From an uncultured Ilyobacter sp. (lineage in GTDB: Bacteria > Fusobacteriota > Fusobacteriia > Fusobacteriales > Fusobacteriaceae), in the NCBI RefSeq assembly GCF_963668085.1, contig NZ_OY764059.1, forward strand, positions 1,426,001 to 1,490,000: DNA of 64,000 nt, in the 5' to 3' direction. Under the pieces are notes generated by a model. That model searched no databases. It saw nothing but the letters and a program-made list of their open reading frames with translations, and was not told the origin of the DNA. The position numbers and the translations under genes are program-made. Below are positions 1 to 7,560 of the stretch, in pieces (position 1 is the first letter of the stretch; each line of letters opens with the position of its first letter).

Positions 1-483
1 AGGGTCTGTAGAGTCAACAAGTATCAGGTCATAACTTTTTTCTTCTGCATCTTCTACAAACTTTAGCCCGTCTTGAAAATAAAGATTTACCCTTGGGTCC
101 TCTAATTTGCAAGATGTCTGTACAAGATATTTCTGACAAAGTCTCACTACTCTTTCATCTATCTCTACCATGTCGATTTTCTCTATGTGAGGATATCTGG
201 TTATCTCCCTCACAGTTCCTCCGTCTCCACCACCGATAACAAGGACCTTTTTTATATCAGGATTAGTTGCAAGGGCAACATGGGAGATCATATCATGATA
301 TACAAACTCATCCTTTTCATTGGCCATCATAATCCCGTCAAGGGTAAAGAACTTTCCAAATTCATAAGAATCAAAAAAATCCAACTGCTGAAAGGGACTT
401 TTTTCTGTATGAAGGTGTTCCTTTATTTTTATAGAAAATCTACACTCTGGTGTCCAATCCTCTGTAAACCAAAGATTAAGCAT
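1..483 (-). CDS. speE: Spermidine synthase, 3' part beyond left edge
   Basis: Polyamine aminopropyltransferase: it transfers the aminopropyl group of decarboxylated AdoMet to putrescine in the cytoplasm. The 161 visible residues begin MLNLWFTEDW and include the family signature VIGGGDGGTVREI, the AdoMet-type nucleotide-binding loop, followed by an acidic VEIDERV segment and LILVDSTDP at the window edge. The start is ATG at 483, with a GGAGG ribosome-binding site at 491-495. The gene runs off the left edge, so its C-terminal half is not seen. It lies 43 bases downstream of speD on the same strand, so the two probably form a speD-speE operon that makes spermidine. The family call is firm; the exact amine substrate is inferred from the speD neighbour. 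Confidence 0.95.
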   Translation of the reverse strand, partial: MLNLWFTEDWTPECRFSIKIKEHLHTEKSPFQQLDFFDSYEFGKFFTLDGIMMANEKDEFVYHDMISHVALATNPDIKKVLVIGGGDGGTVREITRYPHIEKIDMVEIDERVVRLCQKYLVQTSCKLEDPRVNLYFQDGLKFVEDAEEKSYDLILVDSTDP

Positions 484-526
484 TAAGTTACCTCCTGATT
501 TTTTTCATTGATGTAATTTTTTTTAC

Positions 527-949
527 TTATTCAGCATCTGGCTTGAATACTATTTTACCCAGTTCCTCTCCATTTGGATGGAATTTTTTTATCTTTTCAG
601 TCATACCTCTTGGTACCTCTATAGATTCACTTCTGCTGGCTCCAAACATTTCTTCAAGATAATCAAAAGCCGTCCAAGGATTGATCTTATCCCCACATGT
701 AAAAACGTCTACAGCTGCATAGCCGTACTCTGGCCAAGTATGAATTGCCAAGTGTGATTCAGATATTATTACCGCTCCAGAAACCCCGTAAGGATTGAAA
801 TGATGAAACACGGAATTCACTATGGTTGCATTTGCAATTCTAGCCGCTTCATTCATGTATTTTTCAATAAGTTCAGGGCTTTTCAATACTTCTTCATCAC
901 AGTTGTAGTACTCTATCAAAATGTGTCTCCCTAAAGTTTCTAATTTCAT
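527..949 (-). CDS. speD: S-adenosylmethionine decarboxylase proenzyme (short SpeH type)
   Basis: Makes decarboxylated AdoMet, the aminopropyl donor for SpeE. The 140-residue length fits the short bacterial SpeH type rather than the longer E. coli form. The self-cleavage region reads SESHLAIHTWPE: Ser65 would become the pyruvoyl group after cleavage between Glu64 and Ser65, and His70 and Cys85 occupy the usual processing and catalytic positions. The start ATG at 949 follows a GGAGG-like site (TAGGAGGGAAATT). It is the first gene of the pair with speE, and an XRE-cupin regulator is divergently encoded about 410 bases away. Confidence in both family and role is high. Confidence 0.96.
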   Translation of the reverse strand: MKLETLGRHILIEYYNCDEEVLKSPELIEKYMNEAARIANATIVNSVFHHFNPYGVSGAVIISESHLAIHTWPEYGYAAVDVFTCGDKINPWTAFDYLEEMFGASRSESIEVPRGMTEKIKKFHPNGEELGKIVFKPDAE

Positions 950-1072
950 AATTTCCCTCCTAGCCTATTCTTCAGACATAAATTTATTTTTTATATTAAC
1001 TCCCTGATCCAGGGGCTATTTACAGATGAAACAAACATACTTTCTTTATATATTTCCGTCTACTCACATTAA

Positions 1073-1091
1073 ATTAACTATAAAAGTTAAT
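1073..1091. promoter_or_regulatory. Palindrome between speD and the regulator gene
   Basis: ATTAACT-ATAAA-AGTTAAT is a perfect 7-base inverted repeat. It lies in the 413-base intergenic stretch 950-1362, about 125 bases upstream of speD and 290 upstream of the regulator. It could be an operator for the adjacent XRE-cupin protein. The region is very AT-rich, so chance is a real alternative. Apart from the promoter at 1286-1314, I see nothing else convincing in this gap. Confidence 0.3.
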
Positions 1092-1285
1092 ATTAGTAAA
1101 CTTATTTTTAAAAAAAATACATATTTTTATGATTTTTAAAGATCGTTTTCCCAAGGCTAATTTCTCCCGTAGAGAGCCTGTATTTATTAGAATACATGAC
1201 ATTTGAATATTTGGAATTGACAACGTAAAGTTTACTATATTTAAATTTTTATGTCAATTATTTTTTTACCTGTTATCTGGAAAAC

Positions 1286-1314
1286 TTGATTTTTTCAAAA
1301 GGAGATTATATAAT
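1286..1314 (+). promoter_or_regulatory. Sigma-70 type promoter for the XRE-cupin regulator
   Basis: TTGATT at 1286-1291 and TATAAT at 1309-1314 are separated by 17 bases, so the -10 is perfect and the -35 matches four of six positions. Transcription would begin near 1321, leaving a leader of roughly 40 bases before the ATG at 1363. Confidence 0.65.
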
Positions 1315-1362
1315 GTACCGGTGAAACACTTTAGATAATAAAATTAAAGGGGTTTGAACTAT

Positions 1363-1902
1363 ATGATAATTGGTGAAAAAATAAAGAGGCTGCGACAGGG
1401 GAAGCTGCTCACACAAGAGGAGTTGGCCGACAGGTGCGAACTTTCTAAGGGATTCATATCCCAGTTAGAAAGAGATCTTACATCTCCGTCTATTGCTACC
1501 CTTGTAGATATATTAGAAAGTCTTGGGACAAACTTAAAGGAATTTTTTAATGAAGAGGAAGACGAGAAAATCGTATTCTCAAATGACGACTTTTTTGAAT
1601 ATGAAGATAACGACCTCAAGTACAGAATCGACTGGATAGTTCCAAATGCACAAAAAAATGCCATGGAACCTATTCTCGTAACCCTGGCTCAGGGAGGTTC
1701 CTACAAACTAGAATCTGCCCACGAGGGAGAAGAGTTTGGTTATGTTTTAAAGGGTAATATATACGTTCATTTAGGAGATAAGAAACACAAGGCTAAAAAA
1801 GGGGAAAGTTTTTATTATAAGGCCAAAAAAGACCATTATATATCCAATGCAGGAAAGGTGGAAGCCAAGGTAATATGGGTAAGTACACCTCCATCATTTT
1901 AA
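1363..1902 (+). CDS. XRE-family HTH regulator with C-terminal cupin domain
   Basis: DNA-binding regulator of the two-domain XRE-cupin class, to which E. coli PuuR (putrescine) belongs. Residues 1-60 form the helix-turn-helix (IGEKIKRLRQGKLLTQEELA, then LSKGFISQLERDLTSPS). Residues about 105-178 form a small beta-barrel cupin with HEGEEFGYVLKG and a later KKGESFYYKAKKDHY segment. I chose ATG 1363 because AGGGG at 1348-1352 sits ten bases upstream of it; an in-frame TTG at 1354 lies only one base after that site. Divergent placement next to speD-speE suggests polyamine-responsive control, which is inference. The gene ends directly at a bidirectional terminator. Confidence 0.88.
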   Translation: MIIGEKIKRLRQGKLLTQEELADRCELSKGFISQLERDLTSPSIATLVDILESLGTNLKEFFNEEEDEKIVFSNDDFFEYEDNDLKYRIDWIVPNAQKNAMEPILVTLAQGGSYKLESAHEGEEFGYVLKGNIYVHLGDKKHKAKKGESFYYKAKKDHYISNAGKVEAKVIWVSTPPSF

Positions 1903-1903
1903 A

Positions 1904-1938
1904 ATAAAAAACCAGCCTAGGCTGGTTTTTTATTTTAA
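1904..1938. terminator. Bidirectional intrinsic terminator
   Basis: AACCAGCC-TA-GGCTGGTT forms a stem at 1910-1927, flanked by A-rich DNA on the left and T-rich DNA on the right. It can therefore end both the regulator (+) and the FMN-binding protein gene (-), whose stop codon lies in the same stretch. Confidence 0.85.
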
Positions 1939-2358
1939 ATCTTTATTAGGAATCTTGTATGATCCCGGTTGTCCTTTTTCAGCTTTATGAATAAGGTATC
2001 TCATCATTGCCTTAAACTCTTTACTAGTACTTGTAGCTCCTGCTATTGAATCAATTTCTTCTACATCTTTTGATTCCATGAATCCCTTTTGAAGCTTATA
2101 AACGGCGTCTTTTATACCGACTCCCTGTTTCTTTGCCATACTCTGATTGTATTTTTTATCCTTTGTGGCGATTTCCCCTTTTTTGTTTTTTCTGTCATGT
2201 CGAACTTCTACTATTTCAGAATCTTTAACTATCATATAGGTAAAAGCCTTCCATCCCCACTCTGCCTTTTCAGCTTCCACATAATATTTTCCGTCTTGCA
2301 TCTTTCCAAAAGCCAGTGAAGAAATAACAAAAATACCTATTAATATCTTTTTCATCAT
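1930..2358 (-). CDS. Exported FMN-binding domain protein
   Basis: A 142-residue protein with an N-terminal signal peptide (MMKKILIGIFVISSLAFG). The mature part matches the FMN_bind fold found in NqrC, RnfG and related electron-transfer proteins. The key motif SIAGATSTS near residue 106 is the S/T-GAT-S/T segment whose last Thr can carry covalently attached FMN. No heme motif or transmembrane anchor follows, so a soluble periplasmic or surface flavoprotein is expected. It lies 7 bases downstream of an ADP-ribosylglycohydrolase gene and is probably cotranscribed with it. Covalent flavinylation would need an ApbE transferase, which is not in this window. The electron-transfer role is inferred from the family. 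Confidence 0.8.
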   Translation of the reverse strand: MMKKILIGIFVISSLAFGKMQDGKYYVEAEKAEWGWKAFTYMIVKDSEIVEVRHDRKNKKGEIATKDKKYNQSMAKKQGVGIKDAVYKLQKGFMESKDVEEIDSIAGATSTSKEFKAMMRYLIHKAEKGQPGSYKIPNKDLK

Positions 2359-2365
2359 AAACCTC

Positions 2366-3226
2366 CTAAAAATTTACTCTCTCTAGACTGCACATCTCTT
2401 TAAGCCATTCTTTTGGTATGGTGGCTTCTGAGTAGGCCCCTATAATCATCCCTGCTATAAGACCCCTAGCTGCAGAATCCCCTCCTGACATTACGTTTTT
2501 TATCATTCCCTCTTCATAATCATCAGAATACTTGAGTATCAGCAGTATCGTTGCGGGAAAAGCCCCCTCTATACTGCATGACTGACCCAATTTTTTTACC
2601 GCCTCTACAGTCTCTGTTTCTATTAGTGACTTTGCTTTTTCTAACTTTTCAGATACCCACCTGTTTTTCATCTGGGCAGATACCTCTTCCATCGCCTTAT
2701 TGGGTTTTATACCATCTAAAACTCTGTAGGCCGTTCTTGCAAAAAATTCAGAAGCTGCAATCACCTGCTCATTGTTGTGGGTAATCTTTGTCTGGATTTT
2801 AGAATATTCTACCCCTTTTTCTTGAGAAAAACAATAGATTATAGGGGCTATCCTAGAAGCTCCGGCCAGATCAGTGGAATGAGAACCCCATTCTTCACCG
2901 GTTTCTATCATTTCCAGAGTTTTTTTTGTAGCATGATCCATATATCCGTCATACTTTTTCATATGCAGCTTCCAATAATCTCTGAAACTATCTTTGTCAA
3001 ACTCATTTTTTTCCGCCAAGTATTCCAAGAGAAGAAGGGTCTGATCTCCATAGTGGGTATGCTCCCCTTTTTTCCTGTTTTTATGAAAACTGTCAGGAAG
3101 AGGATCATTTAGATCATTATACTCCCCGAACTCATCTTTTATTTTCTCTGTGTCATATATCCAGTGCCCTCCCAGAGAAAAAGCATCTGCCAAAATAGAT
3201 CCTAAAAGTAATCCTTTCTTGCTCAT
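2366..3226 (-). CDS. ADP-ribosylglycohydrolase family protein
   Basis: A 286-residue DraG/ADP-ribosyl-hydrolase (COG1397) type protein. These enzymes remove ADP-ribose from proteins or small molecules using a binuclear magnesium site. Visible signatures are the N-terminal GLLLGSILADAFSLGGHW segment and the C-terminal GGDSAARGLIAGMIIGA, the GxDxxxxG metal-binding element. A central THYGDQTLLLLEYL supplies another metal-site Asp. There is no signal peptide, so it is cytoplasmic. It is followed closely by the FMN-binding protein. No ADP-ribosyltransferase partner is visible nearby, so the substrate is unknown. Confidence 0.85.
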   Translation of the reverse strand: MSKKGLLLGSILADAFSLGGHWIYDTEKIKDEFGEYNDLNDPLPDSFHKNRKKGEHTHYGDQTLLLLEYLAEKNEFDKDSFRDYWKLHMKKYDGYMDHATKKTLEMIETGEEWGSHSTDLAGASRIAPIIYCFSQEKGVEYSKIQTKITHNNEQVIAASEFFARTAYRVLDGIKPNKAMEEVSAQMKNRWVSEKLEKAKSLIETETVEAVKKLGQSCSIEGAFPATILLILKYSDDYEEGMIKNVMSGGDSAARGLIAGMIIGAYSEATIPKEWLKEMCSLERVNF

Positions 3227-3323
3227 GAAAAACCCCTCCTTTTACCATAATTTTACTGTCTGAGGTTCTTCTTTCCTTTTTATAGCACACAACCATTTGA
3301 CGTCAATTATTTAAAAATAGTTT

Positions 3324-3611
3324 TTAAAATTTTTCGATATATGAATCTATATCCACTATCTCATCTTCACAGTTATCCTCTATATAAGCTATCATTTTCC
3401 CCTCTATACTCTCTGCTAGACGGTAACTTCCAGACACAAAAGAAAAACCTAAAATTGTAAAATTTTTATTGTCCTGTAGTTCCACCTCAGTAAGCTGGGT
3501 CTTAAACTTTGACGTAAACTTATCCCTTATACTTCTCAATCTCATTCTCTTGTCTTTCAGGGAAAAACTAATGACAAATCTTATTTTAATCTTCACTGCA
3601 GCCACATACAT
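3324..3611 (-). CDS. DUF503 (YlxP-like) small protein
   Basis: A 95-residue protein with the DUF503 layout. It starts with a beta strand, MYVAAVKIKIRFVISFSLKD, followed by KRMRLRSIRDKFTSKF (family pattern LKxKRxxxxSIxxrlrxkF) and ends in a helical segment. YlxP of Firmicutes is encoded with translation and ribosome-maturation genes, but its exact function is unsettled. Here it is monocistronic, divergent from tpx, with AGGGGGAAGT just upstream of the ATG. Function is not assigned. Confidence 0.75.
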   Translation of the reverse strand: MYVAAVKIKIRFVISFSLKDKRMRLRSIRDKFTSKFKTQLTEVELQDNKNFTILGFSFVSGSYRLAESIEGKMIAYIEDNCEDEIVDIDSYIEKF

Positions 3612-3709
3612 AGCTTACTTCCCCCTTTTTTTATTAAATTTTTTCTTTACTTATGAATGGTTTTTGAGTAATAATTTATTATGATACACTATTTAATAGG
3701 AGGAATGCA

Positions 3710-4219
3710 ATGGAAAGAACAGGAATAATAACTATGAAGGGGAATCCCCTTACACTGTTAGGGAACGAAATAAAGGTAGGAGATAAGGCCCCTGATTTTA
3801 CAGCTCTAAAAAATGACATGAGTCCTTTTTCTCTAAGTGCTGCCAAGGGAAAGGTAGTCATCATATCATCTATGCCCTCTGTAGATACATCGGTGTGCGA
3901 ACTTCAGACTACTATTTTCAATCAAAAAGCAGGGGAAAATCCGGAAATATCTGTAGTGACCATCTCTGTAGACCTCCCTTTCGCATTGAGTAGATTCTGT
4001 GCAAATGAGGGAATCGAATCTGCGGTAACTCTTTCAGACCACAGAGACCTTGATTTTGGAACAAAATATGGATTCATTATAAAGGAGCTGAGACTTCTTG
4101 CAAGAGGTGTTGTGGTAATCGACAAGGAAGGTACTATCAAACACTTAGAGGTTGTCCCTGAGGTGACAGATCAGCCAGATTATGACAAGGCCCTTGAGGT
4201 AGCACAGTCTCTTATCTAA
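3710..4219 (+). CDS. tpx: Thiol peroxidase (atypical 2-Cys peroxiredoxin)
   Basis: Reduces hydroperoxides in the cytoplasm with thioredoxin as the usual electron donor. At 169 residues it has the normal Tpx length. The peroxidatic site is PSVDTSVCELQT with Cys63, and the resolving Cys97 lies in SRFCANEG, the spacing characteristic of Tpx. KVGDKAPDF near residue 22 and SDHRDLDFGTKYG near 107 are further family landmarks. AGGAGG sits just upstream of the ATG. It is followed after 17 bases by a small membrane protein gene that has its own strong ribosome-binding site. Confidence 0.96.
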   Translation: MERTGIITMKGNPLTLLGNEIKVGDKAPDFTALKNDMSPFSLSAAKGKVVIISSMPSVDTSVCELQTTIFNQKAGENPEISVVTISVDLPFALSRFCANEGIESAVTLSDHRDLDFGTKYGFIIKELRLLARGVVVIDKEGTIKHLEVVPEVTDQPDYDKALEVAQSLI

Positions 4220-4236
4220 ACTAAGGAGGGATCTAT

Positions 4237-4380
4237 ATGGAATTTTTATCGTCATTTCTCGGCCTGATTGCAGTGGGAATCCTCATGTTTATAACTGTGA
4301 AAATAGCTGAAAAATACAAGAAAGAACCCGATACAAAGGGCGGTAAAAATAACAGAAACTCAAGAAGACATAAAAGATAA
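4237..4380 (+). CDS. Small single-pass membrane protein, 47 residues
   Basis: A short ORF with clear gene signs. The ribosome-binding site AAGGAGGG at 4223-4230 is six bases before the ATG, and the ORF ends at the terminator that closes the tpx unit. The protein begins MEFLSSFLGLIAVGILMFIT, one transmembrane helix of about 20 residues. It is followed by a strongly basic tail (KYKKEPDTKGGKNNRNSRRH) predicted to stay in the cytoplasm. I do not recognise a family. Cotranscription with tpx suggests a stress or envelope role but does not show it. Confidence 0.65.
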   Translation: MEFLSSFLGLIAVGILMFITVKIAEKYKKEPDTKGGKNNRNSRRHKR

Positions 4381-4413
4381 AACCGGGAAATTATTTTCCC
4401 GGTTTTATCTTTT
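4377..4413. terminator. Bidirectional intrinsic terminator
   Basis: AACCGGGAAA-TTA-TTTTCCCGGTT at 4381-4404 is followed by TTATCTTTT on the plus strand and preceded by A-rich DNA. It serves the tpx unit on the plus strand and the Dabb gene on the minus strand. Confidence 0.8.
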
Positions 4414-4431
4414 ATTATAAAGAATTATAAT

Positions 4432-4716
4432 TTATTTCTCGTAATCTACCACTGCTGTGCTTATCTCATTTTCCACTAAGAATTTTTTTATCTCTACATG
4501 AGGCGGAAAATTCTGATAAAAATCAAGGTCTTCCCTCGTTTCAAATTCTGTATAGAGAGACAGGTCATATGCCCTTGGAGAACCATTAAAATCAATCCCT
4601 ACCTCTAACTTTTTCAGTTGACTTAACTCTAAAGCTTCTAAATCCTTCTTTAGCTTTTCCATATTTTCTTTTTTCTTTTCCTCTTTAAATTTAAAGAATA
4701 CTACGTGAACTACCAA
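4432..4716 (-). CDS. Dabb (stress-responsive A/B barrel) domain protein
   Basis: A 94-residue dimeric alpha/beta-barrel protein. It opens with VVHVVFFKFKEE, has the family-typical VGIDFNGSPRAYDLSLYTEF in the middle and PHVEIKKFL near the end. I placed the start at TTG 4716 because GGGGG at 4724-4728 is seven bases upstream. The longer reading frame to 4812 would overlap tag and has no ribosome-binding site. Dabb proteins occur as stress proteins and as small oxygenase or cyclase-like enzymes. The physiological reaction here cannot be read from sequence. The gene lies directly behind tag. Confidence 0.78.
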   Translation of the reverse strand: MVVHVVFFKFKEEKKKENMEKLKKDLEALELSQLKKLEVGIDFNGSPRAYDLSLYTEFETREDLDFYQNFPPHVEIKKFLVENEISTAVVDYEK

Positions 4717-4759
4717 TCTAACTCCCCCTTTATTGTAATATATATGTTGTGTATAAAAA

Positions 4760-5326
4760 TTATTTAAATTCAGAAACTTCTTTGTACCTAAAACATGAAA
4801 CAATATGGTCATTCACAAGTCCAGTAGCCTGCATGTGAGAATAAAGTATCACAGGCCCTAAAAACTTAAAGCCACGTTTTTTCATATCCTTTGCCAACTC
4901 CTCTGACAGACTTGTCTTTGCAGGAAGTTCCTCTATACTTTCATAAGAGGAAACTATCTGTTTTCCCCCTACAAATGACCAAATATAATTGCTGAAACTC
5001 CCAAATTCCTTTTGAATCTCTAAAAAAACTTTTGCATTATTTACTGAGGCTTCTATCTTTTTTCTGTTTCTGATTATCCCCTTATTCTGCATAAGTTCTT
5101 CTATTGTCTTTTGATCGAATTTTGCAACAACTTCCGGGTCAAAACCTCTATAGGCCTTTCTGTAATTCTCTCTTTTTTTGAGGACAGTATGCCAAGAGAG
5201 TCCTGCCTGGGCAGATTCTAAAACCAAAAACTCAAAATGAATCCTGTCATCATATACAGGGACACCCCACTCTTCATCGTGATATTTTATGTATAGGGGA
5301 TCATCCCCACACCAGCTGCATCTCAT
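4760..5326 (-). CDS. tag: DNA-3-methyladenine glycosylase I
   Basis: Base-excision repair enzyme that removes 3-methyladenine from DNA. The 188-residue protein starts MRCSWCGDDPLYIKYHDEEW and carries the conserved AGLSWHTVLKKRENYRKAY. The zinc ligands known from E. coli Tag map to Cys3, His16, His174 and Cys178, offset by exactly one residue. An ATG with GAGGATCAAT upstream gives the start. It is followed by the Dabb gene after 43 bases. Confidence 0.95.
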   Translation of the reverse strand: MRCSWCGDDPLYIKYHDEEWGVPVYDDRIHFEFLVLESAQAGLSWHTVLKKRENYRKAYRGFDPEVVAKFDQKTIEELMQNKGIIRNRKKIEASVNNAKVFLEIQKEFGSFSNYIWSFVGGKQIVSSYESIEELPAKTSLSEELAKDMKKRGFKFLGPVILYSHMQATGLVNDHIVSCFRYKEVSEFK

Positions 5327-5366
5327 ATTGATCCTCCTCAGTAAAATATGTCTAAAATCTTAGATA

Positions 5367-6143
5367 TTATTTTTTTCTATAAGAGGTTCTTCCATCAGCC
5401 TGATGATTAGAAGTCAGGGTAAGTTCGCATATCTGTACATTCAAAGGTAGATTTGTTGCATAAATTATTGTATCTGCAACATCCTCGGCTGCAAGGGGTT
5501 CTATCCCTTCATAGACCTTATCGGCTCTTTTTTTATCCCCCTCAAATCTCGTTATGCTAAAATTGGTCTCTACCATCCCTGGATTTATAGTCGTCACCCT
5601 TACTGGTGTATCTACAAGGTCTATCCTCATACCATCACTCAGCATCTTTACAGCGGCTTTAGAGGCACAGTAAACCCCTCCCCCTGAATAGGCAGCCTGG
5701 GCAGCAGTTGAAGCTATATTTACAATATGCCCTTCTGGACTATGTTCTACCATATAAGGAACTACCAACCTGGTTACATATAAGAGTCCCTTTACATTTG
5801 TATCCATTATTGTATCAAAACTTTCAAAACTGCTTTCGTGAATTTTATTTAAGCCGAGAGCCAGACCGGCATTGTTGATCAAAATATCTATTCTTTTAAA
5901 CTCCTCTGGAAGGTTATTCACTGCATCTTTTATCTTTTCCAAATCTCTCACATCAAATTTTAGTACATGTACCTTTATGTCGTACCACTCGTGAAGTTTA
6001 GATTTTATCTCTTTCAGGATATCTATATTTCTACCTGCAAGAATTAGATTGGCTCCCATTTTTGCATAGGCCATAGCCGTGGCCCTTCCTATCCCACTTG
6101 TGGCTCCTGTGATAAATACCATTTTCTTTGATATTCTATTCAT
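5367..6143 (-). CDS. Short-chain dehydrogenase/reductase (YdfG-like)
   Basis: A classical SDR of 258 residues. The nucleotide-binding motif TGATSGIG lies near the N-terminus (FITGATSGIGRATAMAYAKM), NNAG near residue 87, and the catalytic Ser and Tyr-x-x-x-Lys are in ASTAAQAAYSGGGVYCASK. Overall it is closest to the NADP-dependent 3-hydroxy acid/L-allo-threonine dehydrogenase group (YdfG), with LINNAGLALG and INPGMVETNFS typical of that group. ATG 6143 was chosen because AGGAGG lies five bases upstream; an ATG eight codons earlier has no such site. The substrate is not determined. It is monocistronic. Confidence 0.85.
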   Translation of the reverse strand: MNRISKKMVFITGATSGIGRATAMAYAKMGANLILAGRNIDILKEIKSKLHEWYDIKVHVLKFDVRDLEKIKDAVNNLPEEFKRIDILINNAGLALGLNKIHESSFESFDTIMDTNVKGLLYVTRLVVPYMVEHSPEGHIVNIASTAAQAAYSGGGVYCASKAAVKMLSDGMRIDLVDTPVRVTTINPGMVETNFSITRFEGDKKRADKVYEGIEPLAAEDVADTIIYATNLPLNVQICELTLTSNHQADGRTSYRKK

Positions 6144-6311
6144 CCTTACCTCCTTTAACAAGTTCAAAATAATTATACCCCTTTACTCTGGCAGCGTAAA
6201 TGATTTTTTAAATTAATATTTTAAATTTAATTAATTTAAGCCCTATTTGACAGAAATTTTGATAATATAGTAAAATATTTAGATAAATTTCAAAGCTAAA
6301 TATAATTAATA

Positions 6312-6336
6312 AAAAATGAAGGGGTTTTACCCTTCA
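6312..6336 (-). terminator. Intrinsic terminator after the small ORF
   Basis: On the minus strand, TGAAGGG-TAAAAC-CCCTTCA is followed by TTTTTTATT. The stem overlaps the stop codon of the 55-residue ORF. Confidence 0.65.
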
Positions 6337-6494
6337 CTGCAAGGTTTTCTATAAATTGCAAGAGCGTGATATTTGCCATCTCCCACAGAAAACTGTATAT
6401 CTACTATCTCCTTCTCGTTGTCACTCAAAAGAATTTCAAGTTTGTTTTCCATCTCCTCTTTTTTCTCTTCTGTTATTATTTTTATTTTTCTCAT
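6327..6494 (-). CDS. Small basic protein, 55 residues
   Basis: The ORF starts ATG at 6494 behind a strong GGGGGAG site and ends inside its own terminator hairpin, so it looks like a real gene. The protein reads MRKIKIITEEKKEEMENKLE at the start, then a strand-rich end with IVDIQFSVGDGKYHALAIYR. The pattern of an N-terminal strand, a charged helix and an IDIQY-like strand resembles small Cse60-like proteins of Firmicutes, but that is a loose impression. The role is unknown. A 21-codon ORF lies just upstream on the same strand. Confidence 0.6.
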   Translation of the reverse strand: MRKIKIITEEKKEEMENKLEILLSDNEKEIVDIQFSVGDGKYHALAIYRKPCSEG

Positions 6495-6518
6495 GAGTAT
6501 CTCCCCCTGTGTCTACAC

Positions 6519-6584
6519 TTAAAAAACCTCACTTATAATAAGAACTGTTGATAATAAAAAGAAAGCCGTAAATACTCTTTTCAT
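6519..6584 (-). CDS. Possible 21-residue hydrophobic peptide or leader
   Basis: ATG at 6584 is preceded by AGGTGAGG, a good ribosome-binding site, and is followed by 21 codons encoding a peptide that begins MKRVFTAFFLLSTVLIISEV. This is one membrane-spanning stretch with a basic N-terminus. Its stop is 24 bases before the ATG of the 55-residue ORF, so it could be a short membrane peptide or a translated leader. There is nothing beyond the site and composition to support it. Confidence 0.35.
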   Translation of the reverse strand: MKRVFTAFFLLSTVLIISEVF

Positions 6585-6685
6585 ATTTCCTCACCTCTTT
6601 ATTTTATCACTACTTATTATTGAGTTTTTTTCCTTCTTTCATCAAAAATAAAATTTTTATTTTATAGAAATCGTCGATTAATTTT

Positions 6686-7201
6686 TTAGCTGTTTATATA
6701 AGCCTCTTTTATCCTGTCAACAGTGTCGTATATGTTGGTATCATTATCTATTTCAACTCTGAAATCAGAAGATATCTTATAAAGCACCTTTCTCTTTTCG
6801 TATAGTTCCTGGATAGTCTCATACATATTTTCCACATTTAGAAGAGGACGATTTTTCCTTCTCTTTACACGGTTATATATACAATCTACATCACATTCCA
6901 AAAATACCACAAAAGAGGTTTTTCTCAGATTTTTTATATTATCATTATCTATAATAACCCCTCCACCTGTAGAGATAATGACATTATTGTCTTTTGACTC
7001 TTCTATAACTATTTGTTTCTCTAGACTTCTAAAATAATCCTCGCCCTTTTCACTAAATATTTCTGAAATGTTTTTACTCTCTTTTGCTGCTATCAGTTTG
7101 TCTATATCTACAAATTTCATCTCAAGTGCCTTTGCCAGCTGTCTTCCCACAGTGGTCTTACCACTTCCCATGAAACCAATGAGAGCTATGTTGTCCTTCA
7201 T
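6686..7201 (-). CDS. aroK: Shikimate kinase
   Basis: ATP-dependent phosphorylation of shikimate in the chorismate pathway. At 171 residues the size is standard. The Walker A loop is GFMGSGKTT near residue 9, the shikimate-binding Asp lies in VDIDKLI, and STGGGVI near residue 77 is the substrate-binding GGG motif. The lid segment is [11 protein letters not shown]. It is encoded alone, divergent from the hydrogenase-related operon. Confidence 0.96.
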   Translation of the reverse strand: MKDNIALIGFMGSGKTTVGRQLAKALEMKFVDIDKLIAAKESKNISEIFSEKGEDYFRSLEKQIVIEESKDNNVIISTGGGVIIDNDNIKNLRKTSFVVFLECDVDCIYNRVKRRKNRPLLNVENMYETIQELYEKRKVLYKISSDFRVEIDNDTNIYDTVDRIKEAYINS

Positions 7202-7314
7202 CAGATCACCTCTTTTAGTGATTATATCATTTTTTTTATTTACTGTTAAGTTGACTTTTTACTGCGTGAAAAATATAATTAAGTATGTTCTTAAATTTTG
7301 TCGAGGTGAATATT

Positions 7315-7560
7315 ATGGTTTTGAAAGTATGTGTTGGAAGTGCCTGTCATATAAAAGGCTCTGAACAAGTGATCCAGATTTTGCAAGAATGTATAAAAGA
7401 GTCTAACATGGAGGATGAAATAACACTAAAAGCCTCATTTTGTCTAGGCAATTGCACAGAGGCTGTATCTGTTACAGTTGATGATGGAGAAGAAGTATTT
7501 TCCCTCTCTCCTCAAAATACCGCTGAATTTTTTAAAAATATTATGAAAAAGGTGATTTAA
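7315..7560 (+). CDS. [2Fe-2S] thioredoxin-like ferredoxin
   Basis: An 81-residue NuoE/HydC-like thioredoxin-fold protein. The four cluster cysteines have the family spacing C-x4-C and C-x3-C: Cys6 and Cys11 in CVGSAC, and Cys43 and Cys47 in CLGNC. The start ATG 7315 has GAGGTG six bases upstream; an upstream in-frame ATG has none. The stop overlaps the start of the sensory hydrogenase in the sequence TAATG, so the two are translationally coupled. In Thermotoga maritima a similar small ferredoxin gene precedes the HydS sensory hydrogenase, as I recall it. It probably shuttles electrons to or from that protein. Confidence 0.85.
   Translation: MVLKVCVGSACHIKGSEQVIQILQECIKESNMEDEITLKASFCLGNCTEAVSVTVDDGEEVFSLSPQNTAEFFKNIMKKVI

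Noticed and set aside
187..486. 99-codon plus-strand ORF over speE
   Set aside because: It is the shadow of the clear spermidine synthase frame on the minus strand and has no ribosome-binding site.
1359..1664. 101-codon minus-strand ORF inside the XRE-cupin gene
   Set aside because: Ser- and Leu-rich shadow of a strongly supported regulator; no start signal.
4717..4812. Longer N-terminus for the Dabb protein
   Set aside because: Would overlap tag, lacks a ribosome-binding site and does not match the family start. TTG 4716 has GGGGG at the right distance.
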